Below are positions 1 through 7,623 of a stretch of 64,000 nt of DNA, in pieces. Below the pieces are notes generated by a model that worked only from the letters and a program-made list of their open reading frames with translations, made no database searches and was not told where the DNA came from. The number at the start of each line of letters is the position of its first letter. Positions within the stretch are counted from its first letter, which is position 1. The translations under genes were made by a program, and so were the position numbers. The stretch is from Piscinibacter gummiphilus (lineage in GTDB: Bacteria; Pseudomonadota; Gammaproteobacteria; Burkholderiales; Burkholderiaceae_C): the NCBI RefSeq assembly GCF_032681285.1, contig NZ_CP136336.1, positions 4,451,001 to 4,515,000 of the forward strand, written 5' to 3'.

Positions 1-811
1 GGCGGCGCGAGGCGCGGATTTCCGCCACCGCCGCAAAGGCGATCGCGGCCGCCACCATGCCCGCGAGCACGAACCACGTCAGTGCATACATCAGGTGATT
101 GTTGCTGAAGTGCAGCACGGTGAGGCCCGGGCGCGGCCAGTCGAGCGGCGCATCGTTGGCGGCGGCCACGTCGACGAAATACGGCGCGACCGACTTCGCG
201 TCGCCCACGCCGCGCGCGGCCGCGATGGCCGCCACGTCGCGCGAGTACCAGCGGTTGGCGACGGCGTCGTTGTCCTGCAGCACCCGCCCGCCCGGCTCCG
301 ACATGCGCAGCAGACCCTCGACCGACTGCAGCGCATCGCCCGTGGCGACGGGCCGGGTGGCCGGGTCGCGCTTGTCGGGCGGCACGAAGCCGCGGTTGAC
401 CAGCACGACGAAGCCCTGCTCGGTGCGCATCGGCGTGAGCACCCAGTAGCCGCTGCCGAGCGCCGTCATCGCCTGCACCAGCGTCTCCTGCTCGTGGGCA
501 TAACGGCCACGCAGCGTCACGCGGCGGTACTCGGCGCTGGACTCGTTCAAACCCGCCCATTCGGCCGGGCCGGGCGCGGGCACGGGAGCGGCCTTCACGC
601 GCTGGTCGACGCGCTCGATCAGCTCGGTCTTCCAGTTGAGGCGGTTGACCTGCCACATGCCGAGGGCCACGAAGCCGGCCAGCGCGAAGAGGCCGGTGAG
701 CAGCAGCACGACCCAGAGCACCGGGCGGGCCGACGCGGTGCTGGCGTCGAAGTCTTCGTTGTCGTCGGCGCTGTTGTCGACGGCGGGGGTCTGGAGGGAA
801 GTGGTCGTCAT
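1..811 (-). CDS. SURF1-family oxidase assembly protein, 3' end cut by window edge
   Basis: The reading frame is open from an ATG at 811 to base 1, giving at least 270 residues with no stop, so the C-terminus lies outside the window. An N-terminal transmembrane segment near residues 30-52 (LWVVLLLTGLFALAGF) is followed by GMWQVNRLNWK, typical of SURF1; later come YWVLTPMRTEQGFVVLVNRGFVP and a second hydrophobic segment at the C-terminal end. SURF1 proteins help assemble haem-copper oxidases in the inner membrane. The start codon overlaps the cyoD stop by ATGA, so it is the last visible gene of the cyo operon and probably serves the bo3 oxidase. A second SURF1 (41761-42510) sits in the cytochrome c oxidase locus. 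Confidence 0.85.
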   Translation of the reverse strand, partial: MTTTSLQTPAVDNSADDNEDFDASTASARPVLWVVLLLTGLFALAGFVALGMWQVNRLNWKTELIERVDQRVKAAPVPAPGPAEWAGLNESSAEYRRVTLRGRYAHEQETLVQAMTALGSGYWVLTPMRTEQGFVVLVNRGFVPPDKRDPATRPVATGDALQSVEGLLRMSEPGGRVLQDNDAVANRWYSRDVAAIAAARGVGDAKSVAPYFVDVAAANDAPLDWPRPGLTVLHFSNNHLMYALTWFVLAGMVAAAIAFAAVAEIRASRR

Positions 812-1218
812 GGCATGTTCCGCATGTCGTGCACCGGCATCATGTTGGTGTTCAGGTGGTACATCACCCAGATCGAACCGGCCAGCATGATGAGCACCAG
901 CGCGCCCGTGAAGATCAGCGCGAGCATCGACCAGCCGCCTTCGATCTTCGAGTTCATGTGCAGGAAATAGACCATGTGCACCACGATCTGCACCGCCGCG
1001 AAACCGAGAATTACTGCGGCCGTGAGGCCGGGCGTCGGCAGCACCTTGCCCATCACCAGCCAGAACGGGATGGCGGTGAGCACCACCGCCAGCAGGAAGC
1101 CGATCACGTAGCCTTTGACGCTGAAGTGGTAGCCGCCGTCGTGATCGTCGTGGCCATGCGGCTCGCTGTGACCGGGGTCGTGCGCGCCGTGCGCGAGTTC
1201 AGCATGTGCGCCGCTCAT
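808..1218 (-). CDS. cyoD: Cytochrome bo3 ubiquinol oxidase subunit IV
   Basis: This 136-residue protein has a His/Asp-rich N-terminus ([20 protein letters not shown]) followed by three hydrophobic segments, with the [10 protein letters not shown] stretch characteristic of CyoD. It is the small accessory subunit of the quinol oxidase in the inner membrane. The ATG at 1218 overlaps the cyoC stop (ATGA); an upstream start at 1299 would run into cyoC, so it is rejected. Its own stop overlaps the start of the SURF1-like gene. Length is slightly above the E. coli protein because of the histidine-rich leader. Confidence 0.93.
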   Translation of the reverse strand: MSGAHAELAHGAHDPGHSEPHGHDDHDGGYHFSVKGYVIGFLLAVVLTAIPFWLVMGKVLPTPGLTAAVILGFAAVQIVVHMVYFLHMNSKIEGGWSMLALIFTGALVLIMLAGSIWVMYHLNTNMMPVHDMRNMP

Positions 1219-1868
1219 TGCATCACTCCCATCAGATAGACGAAGGTGAAGACGCCGATCCAGACGACGTCGAGGAAGTGCCAGAACATCGACAGGCACA
1301 TCAGCCGGCGCTGGTTCTCGGCGATGAGGCCGTGCTTGCTCACCTGCACCATCAGCGTCACGAGCCAGATGCAGCCGAAGGTGACGTGCAGGCCGTGCGT
1401 GCCGACCAGCGTGAAGAACGACGACAGGAAGGCACTGCGCTGAGGGCCGGCGCCTTCGTGGATGAGGTGCGCGAACTCGTACAGCTCGATACCGAGGAAG
1501 CCCAGGCCCAGCAGGCCGGTGATCGCGAGCCAGCCCAGCACCTGCCGCTTGCGCTTGTTCTGCGCGCCGATCATGGCGAAGCCGTAGGTGATGGACGACA
1601 GCAACAGCAGGCCGGTGTTGATGGCGACGAGGTTCAGGTCGAACAGGTCGGCGCCCGACGGGCCCGCCGCATAGGAGCGGCCCAGCACGGCGTAGGTGGC
1701 GAAGAGCACGGCGAAGATGAGGCAGTCGCTCATCAGGTACAGCCAGAAGCCCAGCAGCGTGCCCTGCTGCGGGTGGTGGTCGCCGTTGTCGTAGAAGACC
1801 GGCGGCGCGTCGTTCAAGACGGCGGAGGGGCCGCCGGGGGTCGCCATCGCAGGTTGCAGGATCGTCAT
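1215..1868 (-). CDS. cyoC: Cytochrome bo3 ubiquinol oxidase subunit III
   Basis: About 217 residues with five hydrophobic segments; [18 protein letters not shown] and [14 protein letters not shown] are hallmark motifs of haem-copper oxidase subunit III. It is a structural membrane subunit of the quinol oxidase. The ATG at 1868 lies 5 bases after the cyoB stop and has a GAGG about 12 bases upstream; a TTG at 1877 overlapping the cyoB stop is the alternative start (220 residues). It overlaps cyoD by 4 bases, consistent with translational coupling. Confidence 0.93.
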   Translation of the reverse strand: MTILQPAMATPGGPSAVLNDAPPVFYDNGDHHPQQGTLLGFWLYLMSDCLIFAVLFATYAVLGRSYAAGPSGADLFDLNLVAINTGLLLLSSITYGFAMIGAQNKRKRQVLGWLAITGLLGLGFLGIELYEFAHLIHEGAGPQRSAFLSSFFTLVGTHGLHVTFGCIWLVTLMVQVSKHGLIAENQRRLMCLSMFWHFLDVVWIGVFTFVYLMGVMQ

Positions 1869-1873
1869 GGTGT

Positions 1874-3880
1874 TCAAGCCCTCGCTGCCTGGAGCGCGAG
1901 CGTGCGCTGGTCTTCGCTGCGCGTCACTTCATCGGCGGGGATGTAGTAGTCGCGCTTGTAGTTGAAGGTGTGGAAGATCGTCGCGCCGATGGTGGCGGCG
2001 AACAGCAGCGCGGCCGGGATCCACATGTGCCAGATGAGCGCGAAGCCGAGCGCGGTCGACAGGCCCGCGATCACGACGCCGGCCGCGGTGTTGGCCGGCA
2101 TGTGGATGGGCTTGAAGCCGCTCGTCGGGCGCTGCGCACCGCGGCGCTTCATGTCGTGCCAGGCGTCGTTGTCGTGCACGACCGGGGTGAACGCGAAGTT
2201 GTAGGCCGGCGGCGGCGAGGAGGTCGACCATTCCAGCGTGCGGCCGTCCCACGGGTCGCCGGTCACGTCGCGCAGCTGGTCGCGGCGCATGTAGCTCACC
2301 ACCAGCTGGATCAGGAAGGCGGCGATGCCGAGCGCGATCAGCACGGCGCCGAAGGCGGCCACGATGAACCAGATCTGCAGCGACGGGTCGTCGAAGTGGC
2401 TCATGCGGCGCGTCACGCCCATCAGGCCCAGCACGTACAGCGGCATGAAGGCGAAGAAGAAGCCGATCTGCCAAAACCAGAAGGAGCACTTGCCCCAGAA
2501 CGGGTCGAGCTTGTAGCCGAAGGCCTTGGGGAACCAGAACACGATGCCGGCGAAGAGGCCAAACAGCACGCCGCCGATGATCACGTTGTGGAAGTGCGCG
2601 ATCAGGAAGAGGCTGTTGTGCAGCACGAAGTCGGCCGGCGGCACCGCCAGCAGCACGCCCGTCATGCCGCCGATCACGAAGGTGACCATGAAGCCCACCG
2701 TCCACAGCATCGGCACGTCGAACTGGATGCGGCCGCGGTACATGGTGAAGAGCCAGTTGAAGATCTTCGCGCCCGTGGGGATCGAGATGATCATCGTCGT
2801 GATGCCGAAGAACGAGTTCACGCTCGCGCCCGAGCCCATCGTGAAGAAGTGGTGCAGCCACACGAGGTACGACAGGATGGTGATCACGACGGTCGCGTAG
2901 ACCATCGACGCGTAGCCGAAGAGGCGCTTGCGGCTGAAGGTCGACACCACTTCAGAAAAGATGCCGAAGCAAGGCAGGATCAGGATGTAGACCTCGGGGT
3001 GGCCCCAGATCCAGATCAGGTTCACGTACATCATGGCGTTGCCGCCGAGGTCGTTCGTGAAGAAGTTCGTGCCGACGTAGCGGTCGAGCGAGAGCAGCGC
3101 CAGCACCGCCGTCAGCACCGGGAACGCGGCGACGATCAGGATGTTGGTGCAAAGCGAGGTCCAGGTGAACACCGGCATCTTCATCATCGACATGCCGGGG
3201 GCGCGCATCTTGATGATGGTGGCGATGAGGTTGATGCCGGAGAGCGTCGTTCCGACCCCGGCCACCTGCAGCGACCACAGGTAGTAATCGACCCCCACCC
3301 CCGGGCTCTGCAGGATGCCCGACAGCGGCGGATACGCGAGCCAGCCGGTGCGCGCGAACTCACCGACGAAGAGGGAGGCCATGGTCAGCATGGCGCCGCC
3401 GGCGGTCATCCAGAAGCTGAAGTTGTTGAGGAAGGGGAAGGCCACGTCGCGCGCGCCGATCTGCAGCGGCACCACGTAGTTCATGAAGCCGGTGACGAGC
3501 GGCATCGCCACGAAGAAGATCATGATCACGCCGTGGGCGGTGAAGATCTGGTCGTAGTGGTGCGGCGGCAGGTAGCCGAGGTTGTCGCCGAAGGCGATCG
3601 ATTGCTGCAGCCGCATCATCAGCGCGTCGGCAAAGCCGCGCAGCAGCATCACCAGGCCCAGCACGATGTACATGATGCCGATCTTCTTGTGGTCGATGCT
3701 GGTGAACCAGTCGCGCCACAGCGGGCCCCACACGCGGTAGCGCGTCATGAGGGTGAGCACCACGGAACCGCCCAGCACCACCATCGCGAAGGTGGCCCAG
3801 ATGATCGGGTCGTGCGGGATCGCGTCGGGCCCGAGGCGGCCGAAGACGAGTGTTTGCAGGTCGAGGGAAGCGGAAGACAT
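1874..3880 (-). CDS. cyoB: Cytochrome bo3 ubiquinol oxidase subunit I
   Basis: A 668-residue catalytic subunit with many transmembrane helices. Visible signatures are [17 protein letters not shown] at the N-terminus, the HGVIMIFF helix (low-spin haem ligand), [14 protein letters not shown] (CuB and the cross-linked tyrosine region), [10 protein letters not shown] (paired CuB histidines) and [11 protein letters not shown] (haem ligands). It reduces oxygen to water using ubiquinol and pumps protons. The length matches E. coli CyoB (663). It lies 9 bases after cyoA and just before cyoC. It needs haem O or haem A, presumably from ctaB/ctaA at 39-41 kb, because no cyoE is seen between cyoD and the window edge. 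Confidence 0.97.
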   Translation of the reverse strand: MSSASLDLQTLVFGRLGPDAIPHDPIIWATFAMVVLGGSVVLTLMTRYRVWGPLWRDWFTSIDHKKIGIMYIVLGLVMLLRGFADALMMRLQQSIAFGDNLGYLPPHHYDQIFTAHGVIMIFFVAMPLVTGFMNYVVPLQIGARDVAFPFLNNFSFWMTAGGAMLTMASLFVGEFARTGWLAYPPLSGILQSPGVGVDYYLWSLQVAGVGTTLSGINLIATIIKMRAPGMSMMKMPVFTWTSLCTNILIVAAFPVLTAVLALLSLDRYVGTNFFTNDLGGNAMMYVNLIWIWGHPEVYILILPCFGIFSEVVSTFSRKRLFGYASMVYATVVITILSYLVWLHHFFTMGSGASVNSFFGITTMIISIPTGAKIFNWLFTMYRGRIQFDVPMLWTVGFMVTFVIGGMTGVLLAVPPADFVLHNSLFLIAHFHNVIIGGVLFGLFAGIVFWFPKAFGYKLDPFWGKCSFWFWQIGFFFAFMPLYVLGLMGVTRRMSHFDDPSLQIWFIVAAFGAVLIALGIAAFLIQLVVSYMRRDQLRDVTGDPWDGRTLEWSTSSPPPAYNFAFTPVVHDNDAWHDMKRRGAQRPTSGFKPIHMPANTAAGVVIAGLSTALGFALIWHMWIPAALLFAATIGATIFHTFNYKRDYYIPADEVTRSEDQRTLALQAARA

Positions 3881-3889
3881 TTCAGGCTC

Positions 3890-4978
3890 TCAGCGGCGGG
3901 CCACGGCCGATTGGCTGTCTGCCAGGAGCGGCGAGCCGGTCGGGTTGTCGGGGGTGCACAGGGCGGTGGCGACGTAGGGGCGCTCCGTGTCGCGCCAGGG
4001 CTTGCGCTCGAGGTAGGCGAGGCCTTGTTTGCCCATGCCGCCTGCGGCGTCGATGGCCATCATCTCGTTCATGCACATCTTGGCGGCGTCGACGCAGCGG
4101 TTGAGCACGGCGTCGAAGAGCTTGGGGTCGACACGCCCATAGCGGCGTACCGGCTCACGCGCACTCGGCTGCTCGAGCGTCATGTAGACGGCGCGGGTGA
4201 GCTCGTCTTTCGAGGCCTTGTGGCTTTCGACCCAGCGCGCGAAGCCGGCATCCGACAGGCCGTGGAACTTGAAGCGCATGTGCGAGAAGCCGTCGCCGCT
4301 GAAGTTGGCCGAGAAGCCGTCGTACACGCCGGCGCGGTTGATCACGGCGTGCAGCTTGGTTTCCATGCCGGGCATGGCGTAGATCTGGCCGGCGAGCGCC
4401 GGCACGTAGAAGGAGTTCATCACCGTCGACGAGGTGATGCGGAACTGGATCGGCCGGTCGACCGGCGCGGCGAGCTCGTTGACGGTGGCGATGCCCTGCT
4501 CCGGGTAGACGAAGAGCCACTTCCAGTCGAGCGCCACGACCTGCACCACCAGCGGCTTGGTCTTGGGATCCACCGGGCGCTGCGCGTCGATGCGCTGCAG
4601 CGGGCGCCACGGGTCGAGCTTGTGGGTGCTGATCCAGGTGAGCGCGCCCAGGGCGATGATGATCAAGAGCGGTGCGCCCCAGATCACGAGCTCCAGCTTG
4701 GTGGAGTGGTCCCACTCGGGGTCGTAGGTGGCCTCGGTGTTGGTCTCGCGGTAGCGCCACGCGAAGACGAGCGTGAGCACGATCACCGGCACGATGATCA
4801 GCAGCATCAGCACGGTGGACGAGACGATCAGGTCGGCTTGCTGCGAGGCGATGTCGCCCGAGGGGTTCATCACCACGGTGTCGCAGCCGGCCAGCAGGGC
4901 CGCGGGCGCGAGCCCGCCGAGGCCACGGCCCCAGCGAGGCAAGCGGTTAGTGAAGGAAGGCACAGGGGTCGAGGTCAC
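3890..4978 (-). CDS. cyoA: Cytochrome bo3 ubiquinol oxidase subunit II, lipoprotein
   Basis: About 362 residues. A GTG at 4978 gives a lipoprotein-type leader ending in a lipobox LLAGC, then two transmembrane helices and a cupredoxin-like periplasmic domain (LDWKWLFVYPEQGIATVNEL). The CuA ligands of cytochrome c oxidases are absent (FSANFSGDGFSHMRFKFHGL replaces the Cys-rich loop), which marks it as a quinol oxidase subunit. The reading frame remains open upstream to 5308, but that part crosses the promoter and shows no family similarity. No strong ribosome binding site is seen, so the start is uncertain. First gene of the cyo operon. Confidence 0.9.
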   Translation of the reverse strand: MTSTPVPSFTNRLPRWGRGLGGLAPAALLAGCDTVVMNPSGDIASQQADLIVSSTVLMLLIIVPVIVLTLVFAWRYRETNTEATYDPEWDHSTKLELVIWGAPLLIIIALGALTWISTHKLDPWRPLQRIDAQRPVDPKTKPLVVQVVALDWKWLFVYPEQGIATVNELAAPVDRPIQFRITSSTVMNSFYVPALAGQIYAMPGMETKLHAVINRAGVYDGFSANFSGDGFSHMRFKFHGLSDAGFARWVESHKASKDELTRAVYMTLEQPSAREPVRRYGRVDPKLFDAVLNRCVDAAKMCMNEMMAIDAAGGMGKQGLAYLERKPWRDTERPYVATALCTPDNPTGSPLLADSQSAVARR

Positions 4979-5033
4979 GGTGTCGAAGGGGCTCGAGGGG
5001 CGCAGGGGAAACCACACTTGCGCGTGATGCTGC

Positions 5034-5059
5034 AATGTAGGCAGATTGACCCAGATCAA
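5034..5059 (-). promoter_or_regulatory. FNR/Anr-type box over the putative cyo promoter
   Basis: TTGAC-CCAG-ATCAA at 5046-5059 matches the FNR/Anr consensus TTGAT-N4-ATCAA in nine of ten arm positions. On the minus strand a possible -10 (TACATT, 5034-5039) sits just downstream, so the box would lie between -10 and -35, a repressing position for cyoA, whose start is 68 bases away. The box is also about 120 bases upstream of the divergent MFS gene. The site is seen directly; its role is inference from FNR/Anr control of cyo in E. coli and pseudomonads. Confidence 0.6.
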
Positions 5060-5180
5060 CCATTGGACAATTTGTCCCACCCCTTCGGCGAGAGGTACAC
5101 CTCTGCCCACGGGGTCTTCGCTGGCGTATCCTCGTCCGCACCTCTGTCCAGCCGTCGCCCCGCTTTTGCCAGTGAACCCG

Positions 5181-6524
5181 ATGTCGAGCACCGCCCACCC
5201 CGCCCCCCCTGCCCTGTCTGCCCGCCGCACGAGCAGCATCCACCACGCCCCGGGCAGCTCGCAGCACGAGCGAGTGGCGCCGGGCGACATCGCCGTCGGC
5301 GTGGTCATCGGCCGGGCCTCCGAATACTTCGACTTCTTCGTCTATGGCATCGCCTCGGCGCTGGTGTTCCCGGCGGTGTTCTTCCCCTTCGCCGGCCGTC
5401 TGGAGGGCATCCTCTACGCGTTTGCGCTCTTTGCCTTCGCGTTCGTGGTGCGCCCCATCGGCACGCTGGCCGGCATGGCGATCCAGCGCCGCTTCGGCCG
5501 CAGCACCAAGCTGACGATCGCGCTCTTCCTGCTCGGCACCTCGACGGTGAGCATGGCGCTCCTGCCGGGCTACAGCACCTGGGGCGAACTGTCGATCGTG
5601 CTGCTGGCCGTCTGCCGCATCGGCCAGGGTCTGGCGATGGGCGCCTCGTGGGACGGCCTGCCCTCGCTGCTGGCACTCAACGCCCCCAAGCACCGCCGCG
5701 GCTGGTACGCGATGCTCGCGCAGCTGGGTGCGCCGCTTGGCTTCCTGATCGCCTGCAGCCTCTTCGCCTACCTGTGGAAGAACCTCGACGCGGCCGACTT
5801 CCTCACCTGGGGCTGGCGTTACCCGTTCTACGCCGCCTTCGCGATCAACGTGGTGGCGCTCTTCGCCCGCCTGCGGCTCGTCGTCACGCACGAATACGAG
5901 CGCGACCTGCACGCCCGCGAACTCGAGCCCTGCAACGAAGGCGAGCTCTTCCGCAAGCAGGGTCGGCACATCGTGATCGGCGCGTTTGCGGCGCTGGCGA
6001 GCTATGCGCTCTTCCACATCGTGACGGTGTTCCCGCTGTCGTGGATCCTGCTGTATTCCGACCAGGTGACGGGCGAATTCCTTGCGGTGCAGATCGTCGG
6101 CGCCGTGCTGGCCGCGGCCGCGATGCCCGTGTCGGGCCTGATCGCCGACCGCATCGGCCGCCGCCGCACGCTCGCGCTGCTGGCGGTGCTGATCGCCGTG
6201 TTCAGCCTCTTCGCACCGCTGCTGCTCGATGGCGGCACGCTGGGGCAAGACCTCTTCATCCTCGTCGGCTTCGTGCTGATGGGCCTGTCGTATGGCCAGG
6301 CGGCCGGCACGGTGACGGCCAACTTCGCGTCGAAGTTCCGCTACACCGGCGCGGCGCTCACGTCCGACTTCGCCTGGCTGATCGGCGCCGCCTTTGCGCC
6401 GCTGGTGGCGCTCGGCCTGTCGGCCCGCTTCGGGCTGATCGCGCTCACCGTCTACCTGCTGTCGGGCTGCGTGTGCACGCTGCTCGCGCTGCGCGCCAGC
6501 CGCTCGCTGGCGGCGCGCGGCTGA
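5181..6524 (+). CDS. MFS transporter, metabolite:proton symporter-like
   Basis: A 447-residue protein with about twelve hydrophobic segments. After a polar 35-residue leader comes GDIAVGVVIGRASEYFDFFVYGIASALVFP, which resembles the first helix of the metabolite:H+ symporter (MHS) branch of the major facilitator superfamily, followed by MAIQRRFGRS and in the second half GLIADRIGRRRTL, the loop motifs between helices 2-3 and 8-9. Substrate cannot be told from sequence. The ATG at 5181 is chosen because the first transmembrane helix follows at a normal distance; the frame is open from 5046 through the promoter region. It is divergent from cyoA and shares the intergenic region holding the FNR box. 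Confidence 0.85.
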   Translation: MSSTAHPAPPALSARRTSSIHHAPGSSQHERVAPGDIAVGVVIGRASEYFDFFVYGIASALVFPAVFFPFAGRLEGILYAFALFAFAFVVRPIGTLAGMAIQRRFGRSTKLTIALFLLGTSTVSMALLPGYSTWGELSIVLLAVCRIGQGLAMGASWDGLPSLLALNAPKHRRGWYAMLAQLGAPLGFLIACSLFAYLWKNLDAADFLTWGWRYPFYAAFAINVVALFARLRLVVTHEYERDLHARELEPCNEGELFRKQGRHIVIGAFAALASYALFHIVTVFPLSWILLYSDQVTGEFLAVQIVGAVLAAAAMPVSGLIADRIGRRRTLALLAVLIAVFSLFAPLLLDGGTLGQDLFILVGFVLMGLSYGQAAGTVTANFASKFRYTGAALTSDFAWLIGAAFAPLVALGLSARFGLIALTVYLLSGCVCTLLALRASRSLAARG

Positions 6525-6531
6525 GGTCGCT

Positions 6532-7590
6532 TCAGCCCGAGACCGGGCGCAGCGGCACCACGCGCCGCGCCCGAGGTGCCACCGGCTCTTCCGTCGCGCT
6601 CACACGGGCGCGCAGCTGGCCACAACCGCCGTCCACGTCCTGCCCCGCCGAGTGGCGCAGCTTGGTCAGCACGCCACGCTGGTGCAGGCGGCGCGCGATG
6701 GCCGCGGCCTTTTCCCATGAAGGCCGCTGGTAGGGCAAGCCGTCGATCTGGTTGTACGGGATCATGTTCATCACCGCGTACTTGCCCTTGAGCAGGCGCA
6801 CGATGCCATCGAGTTCGTCGTCACCGTCGTTGATGCCGTCGAGCAGCGTCCACTGGTACTGGATGGGGTAGTGCGTGAGGCGGGCGTAGCGCTCGCCCTC
6901 CTCCACCAGCTCGGCCGGGTCGATGCGCGGTGCGCGCGGCAGCAGTTCGGCGCGCAGCGCAGCCTTCGTGGAATGCAAGGACAGCGCGAGCGCCGGCTTC
7001 ACGGTCTGCAGCGGCAGTAGCTCGAAGACACGCGGGTCGCCGACGGTCGAGAACACCAGCTCCTTGTGGCCGATGTTGCCGCCCGTGCCGAGGAGATCGA
7101 TGGCTTCGAGCACGTTGTCGAGGTTGTGGGCCGGCTCGCCCATGCCCATGAAGACGACCTTCTTCACCACGCGGCGGGTGCGGGCGAGCGCCACCTGCGC
7201 CACGATCTCGGCGCTGCCGAGCTGGCGCAAGAGGCCGCTCTGACCGGTCATGCAGAAGACACAGCCGACGGCGCAGCCGACTTGCGTGGAGACGCACAGG
7301 CCGTCGCGCGGCAGCAGCACGCTCTCGACCGTCTGGCCATCGGCCAGCTCGACCAGCAGGCGCGACGAGCCGTCTTCGCCGATGTGCTCGGCACGCAGGC
7401 GTGCGAGACCGCGCAACTCGGCATCGAGCGCCGGCAAGGCCTCGCGCACGCGCTGCGGCATGAAGTCTTCCAGCCGGCGCTTGCCGCTGTCTTGCGGCTG
7501 TGCCTGCGACCACAGCCGAAGCACACGCGCGGTGTGCTTCGGGCCGGCCCCGAGGGCGGCAAGTCGTTGGCGGATGTCGGCGAGGCGCAT
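6532..7590 (-). CDS. RlmN-like radical SAM RNA methyltransferase
   Basis: 352 residues. The radical SAM motif CAVGCVFC places iron-sulfur ligands at C106, C110 and C113; FMGMGEPAHNLDNV and STVGDP are RlmN/Cfr-family motifs; the C-terminal Cys used in methyl transfer is kept as GGCGQL (C323). RlmN makes m2A2503 in 23S rRNA and m2A37 in some tRNAs. It is shorter than E. coli RlmN (384) and does not sit in the usual ndk/hisS neighbourhood, so it may be a second, divergent family member rather than the housekeeping enzyme. It is a single gene, convergent with the MFS gene. Confidence 0.85.
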   Translation of the reverse strand: MRLADIRQRLAALGAGPKHTARVLRLWSQAQPQDSGKRRLEDFMPQRVREALPALDAELRGLARLRAEHIGEDGSSRLLVELADGQTVESVLLPRDGLCVSTQVGCAVGCVFCMTGQSGLLRQLGSAEIVAQVALARTRRVVKKVVFMGMGEPAHNLDNVLEAIDLLGTGGNIGHKELVFSTVGDPRVFELLPLQTVKPALALSLHSTKAALRAELLPRAPRIDPAELVEEGERYARLTHYPIQYQWTLLDGINDGDDELDGIVRLLKGKYAVMNMIPYNQIDGLPYQRPSWEKAAAIARRLHQRGVLTKLRHSAGQDVDGGCGQLRARVSATEEPVAPRARRVVPLRPVSG

Positions 7591-7623
7591 GAGGCGATTG
7601 TCGCCGCGCCGAGCCGCGCCAGC

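Noticed and set aside
1970..6733. 1587-codon open frame on the plus strand across the cyo operon
   Set aside because: It is antisense to cyoB and cyoA and then runs out of frame through the MFS gene. Its product is rich in His, Arg, Asp and Glu as expected of shadow frames at high G+C, and matches no family.
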